A model generated the notes under the pieces. It had not been told where the DNA came from, ran no database searches, and saw only the letters and a list, made by a program, of their open reading frames with translations. Positions 1 through 7,962 of a stretch of DNA of 64,000 nt are shown here, piece after piece. The stretch lies in contig JARKQJ010000198.1 of the NCBI GenBank assembly GCA_029973955.1, forward strand, positions 62,001 to 126,000. The letters are read 5' to 3'. Numbering within the stretch: the first letter of the stretch is position 1; the number at the start of each line of letters is the position of its first letter. The position numbers and the translations under genes were made by a program. The stretch comes from Paludibaculum sp. Its GTDB lineage: Bacteria > Acidobacteriota > Terriglobia > Bryobacterales > Bryobacteraceae.

Positions 1-598
1 CGGAGCCGCGTTCGTCGCAGTGGCCCTCGATGGAGAGGACGGCGGAGGGGAAGTCGTTGAGGATGGCCTTGATGGCGTCGGCGTTGCGTTGCAGCGTGGC
101 GCGGGCATCCTCGCGGACTTCGCTCTTGTCGTAATCGAAGAAGACGTCCTGGACTTCCTTCGCCACCCGATCAGAGAGGCTGAGCTTTTCGGCGGGAGCG
201 GGCGGAGGAGGCGGGGGCGGGGTGGTGACGGCGACGGAGACAGCGGAGATGGCGTCACCGCCGGCGCCCTTGGCGGTCATGCGGTAAGTGGTGTTGGAAG
301 AAGGGGAAACCTGGCGGCTGCCGCGGGAAGGCACGGTACCGATGCCGTTGTCGATGGTGACTTCGGTGGCGTTGGCAACATCCCAGCGCAAGGTGGATGA
401 TTCGCCGCGCACGATGGTGGAGGGCTCGGCGGTAAAAGACTGGATGACCGCGGCGGGGCCTTTCTCAGTGGGGGCGGCGGGCGCCGGCGTCGGCTGCGGC
501 GTCTGAACAGGTGTTTTCTTCTTGCATCCCGCGGCGAACATCAGTAGAGACGCTGCGAGCAGCGTGGTGGCGATATGTCTAGTTCTCATGGTCCTCAT
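1..598 (-). CDS. pal: Pal, peptidoglycan-associated lipoprotein (C-terminus cut by window edge)
   Basis: Outer-membrane lipoprotein that anchors the envelope to peptidoglycan as part of the Tol-Pal complex. The reading frame starts at the ATG ending at 598, with AGGAGGG 12 nt upstream, and a second in-frame ATG ends at 589. A short basic N-terminus leads into a hydrophobic stretch and the lipobox-like FAAGC, then KKK and a Pro/Ala-rich linker. A middle Ig-like segment precedes the OmpA-type domain, which begins around VFFDYDKSEV. The last visible residues, EGHCDERGS, match the Pal peptidoglycan-binding motif. The C-terminal part of the OmpA domain lies outside the window. It follows tolB after 59 nt on the same strand, so it is probably the last visible member of the tol operon. 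Confidence 0.93.
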   Translation of the reverse strand, partial: MRTMRTRHIATTLLAASLLMFAAGCKKKTPVQTPQPTPAPAAPTEKGPAAVIQSFTAEPSTIVRGESSTLRWDVANATEVTIDNGIGTVPSRGSRQVSPSSNTTYRMTAKGAGGDAISAVSVAVTTPPPPPPPAPAEKLSLSDRVAKEVQDVFFDYDKSEVREDARATLQRNADAIKAILNDFPSAVLSIEGHCDERGS

Positions 599-657
599 GA
601 TGGGCTTTGGCCCTCCTGCTGAATCATATGCGATAACAGGCCTTTGGGTCTGGCCGC

Positions 658-2007
658 TCACTTGGCCCACACAGGCATGCTGTTGTTGCCCTGAGTGGTA
701 AGCTGCTTAACCTCGGTCCCATCGGCGAGCATCGTGAAAATCTGGCTTCCCCCGGCGCGGTTGGAAGAGAAGACCAAGTGGCGCCCGTCGGGGGCCCAAG
801 TGGGATTCTCATTCCTGCCTTGTCCGTGGGTAAGCTGCACGGTCTCCCGGGAGGCGACGTCCATAATGAAGACGTTCCAGTTTCCGGGGGCAAATCCTCT
901 GGTCCAGGCAAACGCGATGTGTTGACCGTTCGGATTCCAGGCGGGGTTGGAAGCCTCGCCTTCTCCTGTGGTCAAGCGCTCGACGTCCGCGCCGTCCATA
1001 TTCATTCTATAAATTTGTTGGAGTCCGCCGCGCCCGCTGACGAAGACCATGTCGGTGCCGGTCTTGGGATTGACCTTGGGTTCGACTTCGATGGCGCGGG
1101 AGTTGGAGAGGCGGCGGGGGTTACCGCCGTCGAGGCCGGCGATGTAGAGCTGGGCGAAGCCGCTGATGGTGGAGGAGTAGAGAATCTGCTGGCCGTCGGG
1201 GGTGAAGGACGGGGTGGCGTTCATGGAGGCCTGGGAGTTGCGGAAGGGGATGAAGCGGCCGGTTTCGGTGGAGTACATCATGATCTGCGGCTGGCCCTTG
1301 GCGTAAGTGGTGAAGGCGAGGCGGCGGCCATCGGGGCTGATGGCGGGCATGGTGGTGATGGAGCCGAAGCGAGTGAGCTGCTTCTGGTTGGAGCCGTCGA
1401 AATCCATGACCCAGATCTCCTTGGAGCCGCTGCGATTGGAGACGTAATAGATCTTGCTGCCGGCGAGGGAGGGGACGCCGAACTGCTGGAGGATATCGGC
1501 GGCGTACTGGTGGGCGGCCTGGCGGGCGCCGTCCTCGGTGAGGGGGCCGGAGTAGAGCTTGCGGAAGATCTTGGCGCCGGCGACGTCAGGTACGGCGGTG
1601 TTGTAGAGATGGCCGAAGGCGACGAACTGGCCGCCCTGTTCGGCGAGGTAGCCGAAGCCGACGTAGTTGGCGTTGACGGGGGCGCCGGCCCAATCGGCGA
1701 GGCAGCGGCCGCCGCAGGAGGTGGCGGGGGCGCCGCGGAGGTCGCCTTCCTGCTGGGGCGGGTTGAGGGGATAGAAGCTCTTGGCGGCCATGTTGAGCAT
1801 GCCGGAGCGCTGGATGTCTTCAAAGACGGTGCTGTTAAAGACGGCGGCGAACTGGGTGGTGGCGCCGGCGCCGCGGAAGTCGGGCAGGGCGATGACCTTT
1901 TTGGTGCCGCCGGTCAGCTTGATGACGATGTCGCTTTGGCTCTGGCTGAAGGCGGCGGCCGCCAACAGGGCGAGGGAAACAAGAATGGCAGAGATTGTTT
2001 TTTTCAT
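658..2007 (-). CDS. tolB: TolB, periplasmic beta-propeller of the Tol-Pal system
   Basis: Periplasmic protein linking the TolQRA motor to Pal. The 449-residue length is close to the family norm. Residues 1-21 form a signal peptide (MKKTISAIL, then Ala-rich, ending AAFSQ). An N-terminal alpha/beta domain runs to about residue 180. Repeated PD40/WD40-like blades follow, with motifs such as SNRSGSKEIW, PAISPDGRRLAF, PSFTPDGQQILY, PAWNPNGQHIAFAW and PTWAPDGRHLVFSS. Its ATG overlaps the stop of the upstream TolA-like gene by 4 nt (ATGA), indicating translational coupling. The order tolQ-tolR-tolA-tolB-pal supports the assignment. Confidence 0.97.
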   Translation of the reverse strand: MKKTISAILVSLALLAAAAFSQSQSDIVIKLTGGTKKVIALPDFRGAGATTQFAAVFNSTVFEDIQRSGMLNMAAKSFYPLNPPQQEGDLRGAPATSCGGRCLADWAGAPVNANYVGFGYLAEQGGQFVAFGHLYNTAVPDVAGAKIFRKLYSGPLTEDGARQAAHQYAADILQQFGVPSLAGSKIYYVSNRSGSKEIWVMDFDGSNQKQLTRFGSITTMPAISPDGRRLAFTTYAKGQPQIMMYSTETGRFIPFRNSQASMNATPSFTPDGQQILYSSTISGFAQLYIAGLDGGNPRRLSNSRAIEVEPKVNPKTGTDMVFVSGRGGLQQIYRMNMDGADVERLTTGEGEASNPAWNPNGQHIAFAWTRGFAPGNWNVFIMDVASRETVQLTHGQGRNENPTWAPDGRHLVFSSNRAGGSQIFTMLADGTEVKQLTTQGNNSMPVWAK

Positions 2008-2795
2008 CGTTTGAGCTCAAACCAGAATTCGACGACGGCCGGATTGCCGGGGCAATTCGGGGGGATGGGTTCAAAGGGGCCGGCCTCAGTGACGGCGCGC
2101 TGGGCGGAGTAGTCGAGAGCGACGTTGCCGCTGGACTGCGTGACGCGGACAGAGCGGACCTGGCCGTTGCGGGCGAGTTCGAAATTGACGATGGCCGGCG
2201 GGAGGGTGTGGATGCGGGCGTCCACCTGATCGGTGCGCCAGCGGGTGGCGACGCGATCGCGGACGAGCATGGCGTAGCCGCCGCACATGGTGCCGAAGGG
2301 CGCGCCGGTGCCGACGCCGACGCCGCCGGAGCCGGGAGCGAGGCCATAGAGCGGAGAGGTGGCGGCCTGGCCGCCGCGGCTATAGACCTGATTGGGGGTG
2401 TACTCGCGCTGGTCCTTGCGATTGGAAGCGTAGCGTTCAGTGCGCTCCTGCTTGCTGGGCTTCTTCCTGGACTTGAGCGAGATGGCGTCGGGGTCTTCCT
2501 TGACCGCCTTTTTGGTCTCTTTGGTGACGGGTTCGGGGATTTGAGATTCGGTATCGTTGGCGACGCGATTGACGGGGCCGGTGCGGCCGGGCAGTGGGAT
2601 GGCTTTCACGGCGGAGACGCTGAAGGCGCCGCCGCCCATGGAGTTGGGATCGCCCCAGGTGGCCTTTTTGCCGAATTCCGAGACGGAGAGCACGGTGATG
2701 AGGCCGAAGACGGCGACGTGCAGCCCGAGCGAGGTGAAGAGAGGTCTCTTCAGCGAATCGCGCTCATCGAGGACGTCGGCGTGACGGGGCTGCAT
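2004..2795 (-). CDS. TolA/TonB-like energy transducer
   Basis: Probable TolA equivalent: an inner-membrane-anchored, periplasm-spanning protein that transmits TolQR force to TolB/Pal. The start is placed at the ATG ending at 2795 (MQPRHADVLDE) because the longer upstream frame runs through tolR. That gives 263 residues. One membrane segment lies near residues 22-40 (LGLHVAVFGLITVLSV). A charged and proline-containing linker follows, with KETKKAVKEDPD and a Lys/Arg-rich stretch. The C-terminal domain is TonB/TolA-like (PPAIVNFELARNGQVRSVRVTQ, then EFWFELKR). It is much shorter than E. coli TolA and lacks a long Ala-rich helix. The position between tolR and tolB supports TolA function, while the C-terminal fold alone would read as a TonB-family protein. 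Confidence 0.85.
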   Translation of the reverse strand: MQPRHADVLDERDSLKRPLFTSLGLHVAVFGLITVLSVSEFGKKATWGDPNSMGGGAFSVSAVKAIPLPGRTGPVNRVANDTESQIPEPVTKETKKAVKEDPDAISLKSRKKPSKQERTERYASNRKDQREYTPNQVYSRGGQAATSPLYGLAPGSGGVGVGTGAPFGTMCGGYAMLVRDRVATRWRTDQVDARIHTLPPAIVNFELARNGQVRSVRVTQSSGNVALDYSAQRAVTEAGPFEPIPPNCPGNPAVVEFWFELKR

Positions 2796-2799
2796 GGCG

Positions 2800-3240
2800 T
2801 TACTTGGACCCGCCCCCGTCGTCGGGCTGAGTGACGAGTTTGACGTCGAGGCCGGCGAGGCCGAGGGTGGAGACGACCTGGGCGATGGGATCGTAGATGG
2901 TCTGCTTGTCGGCGCGGACGTAGACTTCGCGGGAGCCGGGGAAGCGGCGCTTGAACTCATCGCCGAGCTGATGGATGTTGACGGGCTTGTCGTTGAGGTA
3001 GAGTTCGCCGCTCTTGCTGATGGCGACGACGGGGAGCTCCTTGGAGCTGTCGCGGGTCTGCTTCACCTTGGGGACGTCGATTTCGAGGCCGAAGTCCATG
3101 ACGTGGGCGGTGAGCATGAAGATGACGAGGAGGACGAGGACGACGTCGACGAGCGGAACGATGTTGATTTCGGCGAGGGAGCCGGTAGATCCGCCCCTGC
3201 GCCGGGAGCCGAGGCCGCCGCCGTTGGTGGAGAAGGCCAT
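2800..3240 (-). CDS. tolR: TolR/ExbD-family proton-channel subunit
   Basis: Inner-membrane subunit of the TolQR proton-driven motor, 146 residues. A short cytoplasmic Gly/Arg-rich N-terminus is followed by one membrane helix at about residues 26-46 (INIVPLVDVVLVLLVIF). It contains the conserved membrane Asp at residue 32, which carries protons in this family. The periplasmic part has the ExbD/TolR pattern of beta-strands (LEIDVPKVKQT, VAISKSGELYLNDKPV, VYVRADKQTIYDPI). It lies 3 nt after tolQ and 4 nt before the TolA-like gene. Confidence 0.95.
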   Translation of the reverse strand: MAFSTNGGGLGSRRRGGSTGSLAEINIVPLVDVVLVLLVIFMLTAHVMDFGLEIDVPKVKQTRDSSKELPVVAISKSGELYLNDKPVNIHQLGDEFKRRFPGSREVYVRADKQTIYDPIAQVVSTLGLAGLDVKLVTQPDDGGGSK

Positions 3241-3243
3241 GGG

Positions 3244-3927
3244 TTACTCCTGGAAGTGGCGCTCAGTGAGGTTGAGGCACTCGAGGGAGCCGTCGTCCAC
3301 GCGGGCGCCGAGTTCACGGAGGGAGTGGCCGAAGGCGTTGTAGGCGATGGCGGCCGGGATAGCGGCGGCGAGGCCGGCGGCGGTGGCGATGAGGGCTTCA
3401 GAGATGCCGGGGGCGACGGCGCGGAGGCTGGCGGAGCCGGCGGCGCCGAGGCCCTGGAAGGAGTCGATGATGCCGAGCACGGTGCCGAAGAGGCCGACGA
3501 AGGGGCTGACGGAAGCGGTGGTGGCGAGCCAGCTCATGCTGCGTTCGAGGCGGGCGATCTCCTCGCTGATGCCGAGCTGGAGAGTGCGTTCGAGGGCGGG
3601 CTTGTTGACGATGCCGCCTTTGGACTTGAACTGGCGGACGACTTCCTGGTAGCCGAAGTCGAAGACGCCGGTGAGGGGCGAGCTGCGGAACTGCTCAGCG
3701 GAGGCCGCGATGGCGTCCATGCTGGGAGCCTTGCGGAAGGCGCGGAGGAAAGAAGTGTTGGCGGAGGCGGCGTTCCTGAACTGGGTCCACTTGGCGAAGA
3801 TTACGGTCCAGCTCATGAGCGAAGCCACGAGCAGGAGAATGAGCACCATCTTGGAGACGAGGGAAGCGGCCATCACCAGCTCCCACAGCGAAAGCTGGAG
3901 AAAAGCGCCGAAGAAAGTGTGTGTCAA
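3244..3927 (-). CDS. tolQ: TolQ/ExbB-family proton-channel subunit
   Basis: Inner-membrane motor subunit, 227 residues, partner of TolR. The first membrane helix lies near residues 10-42 (LSLWELVMAASLVSKMVLILLLVASLMSWTVIF). Two further helices follow in the MotA/TolQ/ExbB domain around SWLATTASVSPFVGLFGTVLGIIDSF and APGISEALIATAAGLAAAIPAAIAYNAF, both typical of the family. The start codon is TTG (ending at 3927), supported by AAGGGAG 8 nt upstream. It is the first gene of the visible tol operon and is divergent from recN. Confidence 0.95.
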   Translation of the reverse strand: MTHTFFGAFLQLSLWELVMAASLVSKMVLILLLVASLMSWTVIFAKWTQFRNAASANTSFLRAFRKAPSMDAIAASAEQFRSSPLTGVFDFGYQEVVRQFKSKGGIVNKPALERTLQLGISEEIARLERSMSWLATTASVSPFVGLFGTVLGIIDSFQGLGAAGSASLRAVAPGISEALIATAAGLAAAIPAAIAYNAFGHSLRELGARVDDGSLECLNLTERHFQE

Positions 3928-4075
3928 TCCGAATGCTCCCTTGGGGGTTGTCTACAACCATGATAACGAAGGACACCGGGGCGGGGTCCTCTAAACATTT
4001 TCGCCTTTCTTTGTCTGCCACTACTGAGACGCAGGCAAGGGCGGAAAAAGTTGCCTTCCGGCGCGGCTCGCCTTT

Positions 4076-4081
4076 TATACT
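4076..4081 (+). promoter_or_regulatory. -10 box close to the recN start
   Basis: TATACT lies 8 nt before the recN ATG, and no Shine-Dalgarno sequence is visible in between. TTGCCT at 4051-4056 could be a -35 element with 19 nt spacing. Transcription would begin at or just before the start codon, giving a leaderless mRNA. This is inferred from position only. Confidence 0.45.
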
Positions 4082-4089
4082 TGTCCTGA

Positions 4090-5769
4090 ATGCTGGTGGA
4101 ACTGGTTGTGGAGAACTTTGCGGTGGTGGAGAAGCTGCGGCTGCGGCTGCACCCGGGGTTCAACGCGCTGACCGGCGAGACGGGCAGCGGCAAGAGCCTG
4201 GTGGTGGACGCGCTGAGCCTGCTGCTGGGCGGGCGGGCGTCTGGAGAGATGATCCGCACGGGCGAGGCGCGGGCGTATGTATCGGGGATCTTCGAACTGC
4301 CGGCGGAGCGCGGGTTAAAGAGATTACTGGAAGACGCCGGGGTGGTGGCGGAGGATGGCGAACTGCTGATCGAGCGGGAGATACAGGCGGGCGGCAAATC
4401 GCGGGCGTGGGCGGGGGGCAAGCCGGTGACGGCGGCGCTGCTGAAAGAGATGGCGCCGTACCTGGGCGACATCCACGGGCAGCACGACCAGCAGAAACTG
4501 TTCAGCTCGGATTCGCAGAGAGAGTTGCTGGACGACGCGGCGGGGGCGCAGGCGGCAGTGGAGGCGGTGGGGGATGCGTATGGGGCGTGGCGCGGGGCGG
4601 TGCGGGAGTTGGAAGAGCTGAACCGGGGCGAGCAGGAGAAGCTGCGGCTGGCGGATCTGTGGAACATGCAGCGGCGGGAGATCGAGGCGGTGGAGTTGAC
4701 GCCAGGGGCGGACGCGCATCTGGAGAATGAGCGGCGCGTGCTGAGGAACGTGGCGAAGCTGAGCGAGGCGGTGACGGCGGCCTACGATGCGCTGAGCGAG
4801 GCGGAGCACAGCGCGGCGGCGCAGATCGGGCAGGCGTTGAAGAGATTGGAGGAGGCGGCGCGCGTGGACGAGGGGCTGGCTCCGCTGGTGGAGACGCTGC
4901 GGCCGGCGCTGATCGCGGTGCAGGAGGCGGGGCACGAGCTGCGGCATTATCTGGGGCATCTGGAGGGGGATCCGCGGAAGCTGGAAGAGGTGGAGAGCCG
5001 GCTGGCGCAGATCGAGAAGTTGAAGCGCAAGTACGGGACGACGATAGAGGAGATTCTGGCATTCCTCTTCGAAGTGACGCAGAAGCTGGAGGCGGTGGAG
5101 ACGGCGGGCGAGCGGCGGGCGGCGCTGGAGGAATCGATCGCGGCGCTGGAGAGCGAGTATCGGGGGAGGGCGCTGAAGCTGCGGGCGCTGCGGCAGAAGG
5201 CGGCGCGGAAGCTGGAGAAGCAGGTGGAAAGCGAGTTGGGCGGGCTGGCGATGGCGGGCACGTCGTTCCGCGTGGCGATGACGGCGGGCGAGCCGGCGGC
5301 GCACGGATTGGACGCGGTGGAGTTTCTGGTTTCGGCCAACGTGGGCGAAGAGTTGAGGCCGCTGGACAAGGTGGCGAGCGGGGGCGAGATTTCGCGGATC
5401 GCGCTGGCGCTGAAGACGTGCGTGACGCAGAAGGCGGCGGCGAACGGGGCGCGGACGCTGGTGTTCGACGAAGTGGACGCGGGCGTGGGCGGAGCGGCGG
5501 GCGAGACGGTGGGGCGGCGGTTGAAGTCGATTTCGAAGACGAGCCAGGTGCTGTGCGTGACGCACCTGGCGCAGATTGCGGGCTTCGCGGATCACCACTA
5601 TGTGGTGTCGAAGGCGGAGGCGAAGGGGCGGACGGTGGCGGCGGTGGAACACCTGGAAGATGCGGCGCGCGTGAAGGAGATTGCGCGCATGATCTCCGGA
5701 CAACGGCTGACGCAGGAGGCGCTGCGGCACGCCGAGAAACTGATAGAGGACTCAGCGGCGCGTGCCTGA
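4090..5769 (+). CDS. recN: RecN, DNA double-strand-break repair ATPase
   Basis: SMC-like ATPase acting early in recombinational repair of double-strand breaks. The 559 residues compare with about 553 in E. coli. Walker A is GETGSGKS at residues 29-36. The central coiled coil contains many Glu/Lys/Ala residues (around residues 150-370). Near the C-terminus are the ABC signature ASGGEISRIALALK, Walker B LVFDEVDAGVGG and the switch histidine in VTHLAQIAG. The gene stands alone except for the overlapping cupin gene downstream (8 nt overlap). No LexA-type operator was recognised. Confidence 0.97.
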   Translation: MLVELVVENFAVVEKLRLRLHPGFNALTGETGSGKSLVVDALSLLLGGRASGEMIRTGEARAYVSGIFELPAERGLKRLLEDAGVVAEDGELLIEREIQAGGKSRAWAGGKPVTAALLKEMAPYLGDIHGQHDQQKLFSSDSQRELLDDAAGAQAAVEAVGDAYGAWRGAVRELEELNRGEQEKLRLADLWNMQRREIEAVELTPGADAHLENERRVLRNVAKLSEAVTAAYDALSEAEHSAAAQIGQALKRLEEAARVDEGLAPLVETLRPALIAVQEAGHELRHYLGHLEGDPRKLEEVESRLAQIEKLKRKYGTTIEEILAFLFEVTQKLEAVETAGERRAALEESIAALESEYRGRALKLRALRQKAARKLEKQVESELGGLAMAGTSFRVAMTAGEPAAHGLDAVEFLVSANVGEELRPLDKVASGGEISRIALALKTCVTQKAAANGARTLVFDEVDAGVGGAAGETVGRRLKSISKTSQVLCVTHLAQIAGFADHHYVVSKAEAKGRTVAAVEHLEDAARVKEIARMISGQRLTQEALRHAEKLIEDSAARA

Positions 5770-6244
5770 CATTCAACTGATTACCCGGACGCTGTTCGAG
5801 GAAGTGCGACGGCAGGCGGAGGGGAGTCCGCGGCGGCGGATGAACCACAACTTCCATGCGTCGATGGAGGACAATCCGCACCGGTTTCTAAACGTGCTGC
5901 TGAAGGGCACGTATTGCCGGCCGCACCGGCATCTGGCGCCGCCGAAGGCGGAGAGCTGGGTGCTGCTGAGCGGCGCGGCGCTGCTGCTGATCTTCGACGA
6001 CGCGGGGACGATTACGGGGAGCTACAAGCTGGAGGCGGGCGGCGAGGTGTGCGGGATCGACGTGGCGCCGGGGGTGTGGCACACGGTGTGCGCGCTGACG
6101 GAGTGGGCGGTGATCTATGAAGTGAAGCCGGGGCCGTGGGATGCGGCGACGGACAAGGCATTCGCGGAATGGGCGCCCGAGGAGGGAGATCCGCGGGCGC
6201 CCGAGTTTCTGGAGCGGTGGTTGTCTCAGGCCTTGTGCCAGTAG
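5762..6244 (+). CDS. WbuC-type cupin-fold protein
   Basis: Small 160-residue cupin, most like the WbuC cupin-fold metalloprotein family seen in some O-antigen loci. No precise reaction is assigned. Visible features are the N-terminal segment RRRMNHNFHASMEDNPHRFLNVLLKGTYCRPHRH, which carries two His clusters likely to hold a metal. Next come VLLSGAALLLIFDDAG and the closing strand PGVWHTVCALTEWAVIYEVKPGPW. It starts at GTG 5762, overlapping the recN stop, so the two genes are probably cotranscribed. Its 3' end overlaps the convergent fucose-isomerase-like gene by 19 nt. Confidence 0.75.
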   Translation: MPDIQLITRTLFEEVRRQAEGSPRRRMNHNFHASMEDNPHRFLNVLLKGTYCRPHRHLAPPKAESWVLLSGAALLLIFDDAGTITGSYKLEAGGEVCGIDVAPGVWHTVCALTEWAVIYEVKPGPWDAATDKAFAEWAPEEGDPRAPEFLERWLSQALCQ

Positions 6245-7635
6245 ATGTTCCAGCCGAGATAGGTGCGGGCGGCTTCGTAGACGGCGGCGGCCACCTGGCT
6301 CATGTTGGCGGCGACGTGGTGTTCGAAACCGTTCTCGCAGATGTAGCGGAGCAGGCCCTGCATGTTGGGAATGTGGACGACGCCGGCGCCGCCGAAGGTT
6401 TCGAGCGGATCGTCAGTGAAGGCGCCCTGGCCGACGTAGGCGCAGATGCGGCCTGAGGCGTCGTTGGTGGAGACGCGCAGGAAGGTCATGGGGCTGGCTT
6501 TGACTTTGCCGACGACGGTGCCGAAGGTGTTGAGCTTGCCGACGGTGCCGGCGATGATCTCCTGGTAGTCCATGCGGGCGGACTCGAAGAAGTGCTTGGG
6601 GAGATTGGAGCAGTGGAAGCAGACGGCCTTATCGGGGTCGGCGCCATAGTTGTTGTTCCAATCGAGCAGGGCGGAGGGGGTGCCGGAGGCGAGGGCGAGG
6701 GCGTACATGCCGACGACGCCGGGGACATCGACTTCGCAGGCGGAGGGCAGGAGCTTGTTGGAGAGCATGCTCATGACGGTGCAGGGGACGACGCCGAAGT
6801 ACTCTTCCATGGAGGTCCAGCACTGGACGGCGGTGATGTCGATGGAGTTGTCGCGGGTCCAGGTATCGATGACGACGCCGAGCTTGGCCATTTTGAGGAG
6901 GGCGTCGGCGGCGATGCCCTGGGTGGGGACGTAGGCATTGATTTCGGCGAGCTTGGCGGTGACGGCGGGGTGGTCGTCGGCGAGGCGGGAGATGCGGCCG
7001 AAGATTTCGGAGAGGTCGATGGTGTCGACGTCGATGCCCGAGCCTTCGAAGATCTTTTCGCTGTAGCGGACGGTGTTGAAGGCGGTGGGGCGTGCGCCGA
7101 TGGCGCCGACGCGGCAGTTGCGAAGGCCCTTGACGACGCGGCAGACGGCGGCGAACTGGGCGAGGTCGGCGGCGAATTCGGGAGAGTCGAGGGCTTCGGT
7201 GTGGAGCGTGGTGAGGGAGTAAGGGATGCCGTACTGCTTGAGGTTGTTGCAGGCGCTCATCTTGCCGCAGAAGGAGTCGCGGCGGTCGGAGATGGCCATG
7301 GAGTCGACGCGGTCTGGGGTGGCTTGGATGAGGACGGGGACCTTGAGGCCGGAGCCGTGGATGGCTTCGACGATGCCGCGCTCTTCGCCGAAGTTGGGGA
7401 GGGTGACGATGATGCCGTCGATTTCGTGGCGGTGCTGGTCGAAGAGGGCGGCGCACTTTTTGGATTCGGCGCGGGTTTCGACGGCGCCGTACTTGGAGTC
7501 TTCGGGGGAGAGGATGACGACGCGGTAGCCGGCGGCTTCGAGGACCTTGATGATCTCTTCGCGGCCGGATTTGGCGAGGTGATCGGGGAAGAAGCCGCGG
7601 TTGCCGACGATGACGCCGAAGATTTGGGGATTCAT
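6226..7635 (-). CDS. L-fucose/L-arabinose isomerase-fold protein
   Basis: Cytoplasmic protein of 469 residues related to the fucose/arabinose isomerase superfamily. The exact sugar is not deducible. The start is the ATG ending at 7635 (MNPQIFGVIVGNRGFFPDHLAKSG), with AGGAG about 7 nt upstream. The longer frame runs antisense through the tRNA and is rejected. Visible family features include the N-terminal Rossmann-like half (IIVTLPNFGEERGIVEAI, VPVLIQATPDRVD), a middle half (GAIGARPTAFNTVRYSEKI) and a C-terminal metal-site region (TSMEEYFGVVPC, ACEVDVPGVVGMYALALASG, CFHCSNLPKHF). A role in deoxysugar or pentose catabolism fits the rhamnose isomerase at 20192. Confidence 0.82.
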   Translation of the reverse strand: MNPQIFGVIVGNRGFFPDHLAKSGREEIIKVLEAAGYRVVILSPEDSKYGAVETRAESKKCAALFDQHRHEIDGIIVTLPNFGEERGIVEAIHGSGLKVPVLIQATPDRVDSMAISDRRDSFCGKMSACNNLKQYGIPYSLTTLHTEALDSPEFAADLAQFAAVCRVVKGLRNCRVGAIGARPTAFNTVRYSEKIFEGSGIDVDTIDLSEIFGRISRLADDHPAVTAKLAEINAYVPTQGIAADALLKMAKLGVVIDTWTRDNSIDITAVQCWTSMEEYFGVVPCTVMSMLSNKLLPSACEVDVPGVVGMYALALASGTPSALLDWNNNYGADPDKAVCFHCSNLPKHFFESARMDYQEIIAGTVGKLNTFGTVVGKVKASPMTFLRVSTNDASGRICAYVGQGAFTDDPLETFGGAGVVHIPNMQGLLRYICENGFEHHVAANMSQVAAAVYEAARTYLGWNIYWHKA

Positions 7636-7680
7636 GGTGGGAACTCCTGTAAACGGTTGCAGTGAGCACATTCTATCACC

Positions 7681-7703
7681 GGGGGGAAGGGGGGGAAGGG
7701 GGG
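7681..7703 (+). repeat. G-tract with quadruplex-forming potential
   Basis: Three runs of 6, 7 and 6 guanines are separated by AA dinucleotides, and another G-run follows at 7716-7720. The tract lies between the start of the fucose-isomerase-like gene (- strand) and tRNA-Pro (+ strand). It therefore overlaps both upstream regions. The pattern is visible directly; any folding is inferred. Confidence 0.7.
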
Positions 7704-7709
7704 AACTGC

Positions 7710-7715
7710 TAGAAT
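7710..7715 (+). promoter_or_regulatory. -10 box for tRNA-Pro
   Basis: TAGAAT lies 8 nt before the first base of the tRNA, the distance expected for a -10 element. No clear -35 is present; the G-tract occupies that position. Confidence 0.5.
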
Positions 7716-7723
7716 GGGGGAGT

Positions 7724-7800
7724 CGGGGCGTAGCGCAGTCTGGTAGCGCACCTGCCTTGGGCGCAGGGGGTCGCCAGTTCAAATCTGGCCGCCCCGACCA
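7724..7800 (+). tRNA. tRNA-Pro (anticodon UGG)
   Basis: A 77-nt cloverleaf. Acceptor arms CGGGGCG and CGCCCCG pair perfectly. The D-arm contains TAGCGCAGTCTGGTAGCGCA. The anticodon stem CCTGC/GCAGG encloses CTTGGGC, so the anticodon is TGG (proline). The T-arm is GCCAG-TTCAAAT-CTGGC, and the 3' ACCA includes an encoded CCA. It forms the left boundary of the accessory islet. The antisense frame across it produces the familiar spurious protein motif SGRPDLNWRPPAPKAGALP, which is not a gene. Confidence 0.98.
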
Positions 7801-7962
7801 AAACCTTTCCAATCAGAGGCTCTACGCCATTAATGGGGGCAGTCCCGCCTCCGACTCCCTCCTCCTGTGGTGGTGCTGTGTGGGCGCAGCCAGTCGAAAG
7901 CCAGCCGAGACGTGGACCTTCGAATTTGATACATTCAACCGTTCTAGAGAGGGATGCCCAGG

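Noticed and set aside
778-2112. Long + strand open frame opposite tolB and the TolA-like gene
   Set aside because: It has the Gly/Ala/Val-Glu-rich composition of a shadow frame in GC-rich DNA, with tolB clearly coding on the other strand. Similar antisense frames at 2794, 11945, 13173, 42447 and others were rejected for the same reason.
7636-7812. N-terminal extension of the fucose-isomerase-like frame on the - strand
   Set aside because: It is the antisense translation of tRNA-Pro, a well-known artefact; a proper ATG with AGGAG exists at 7635.
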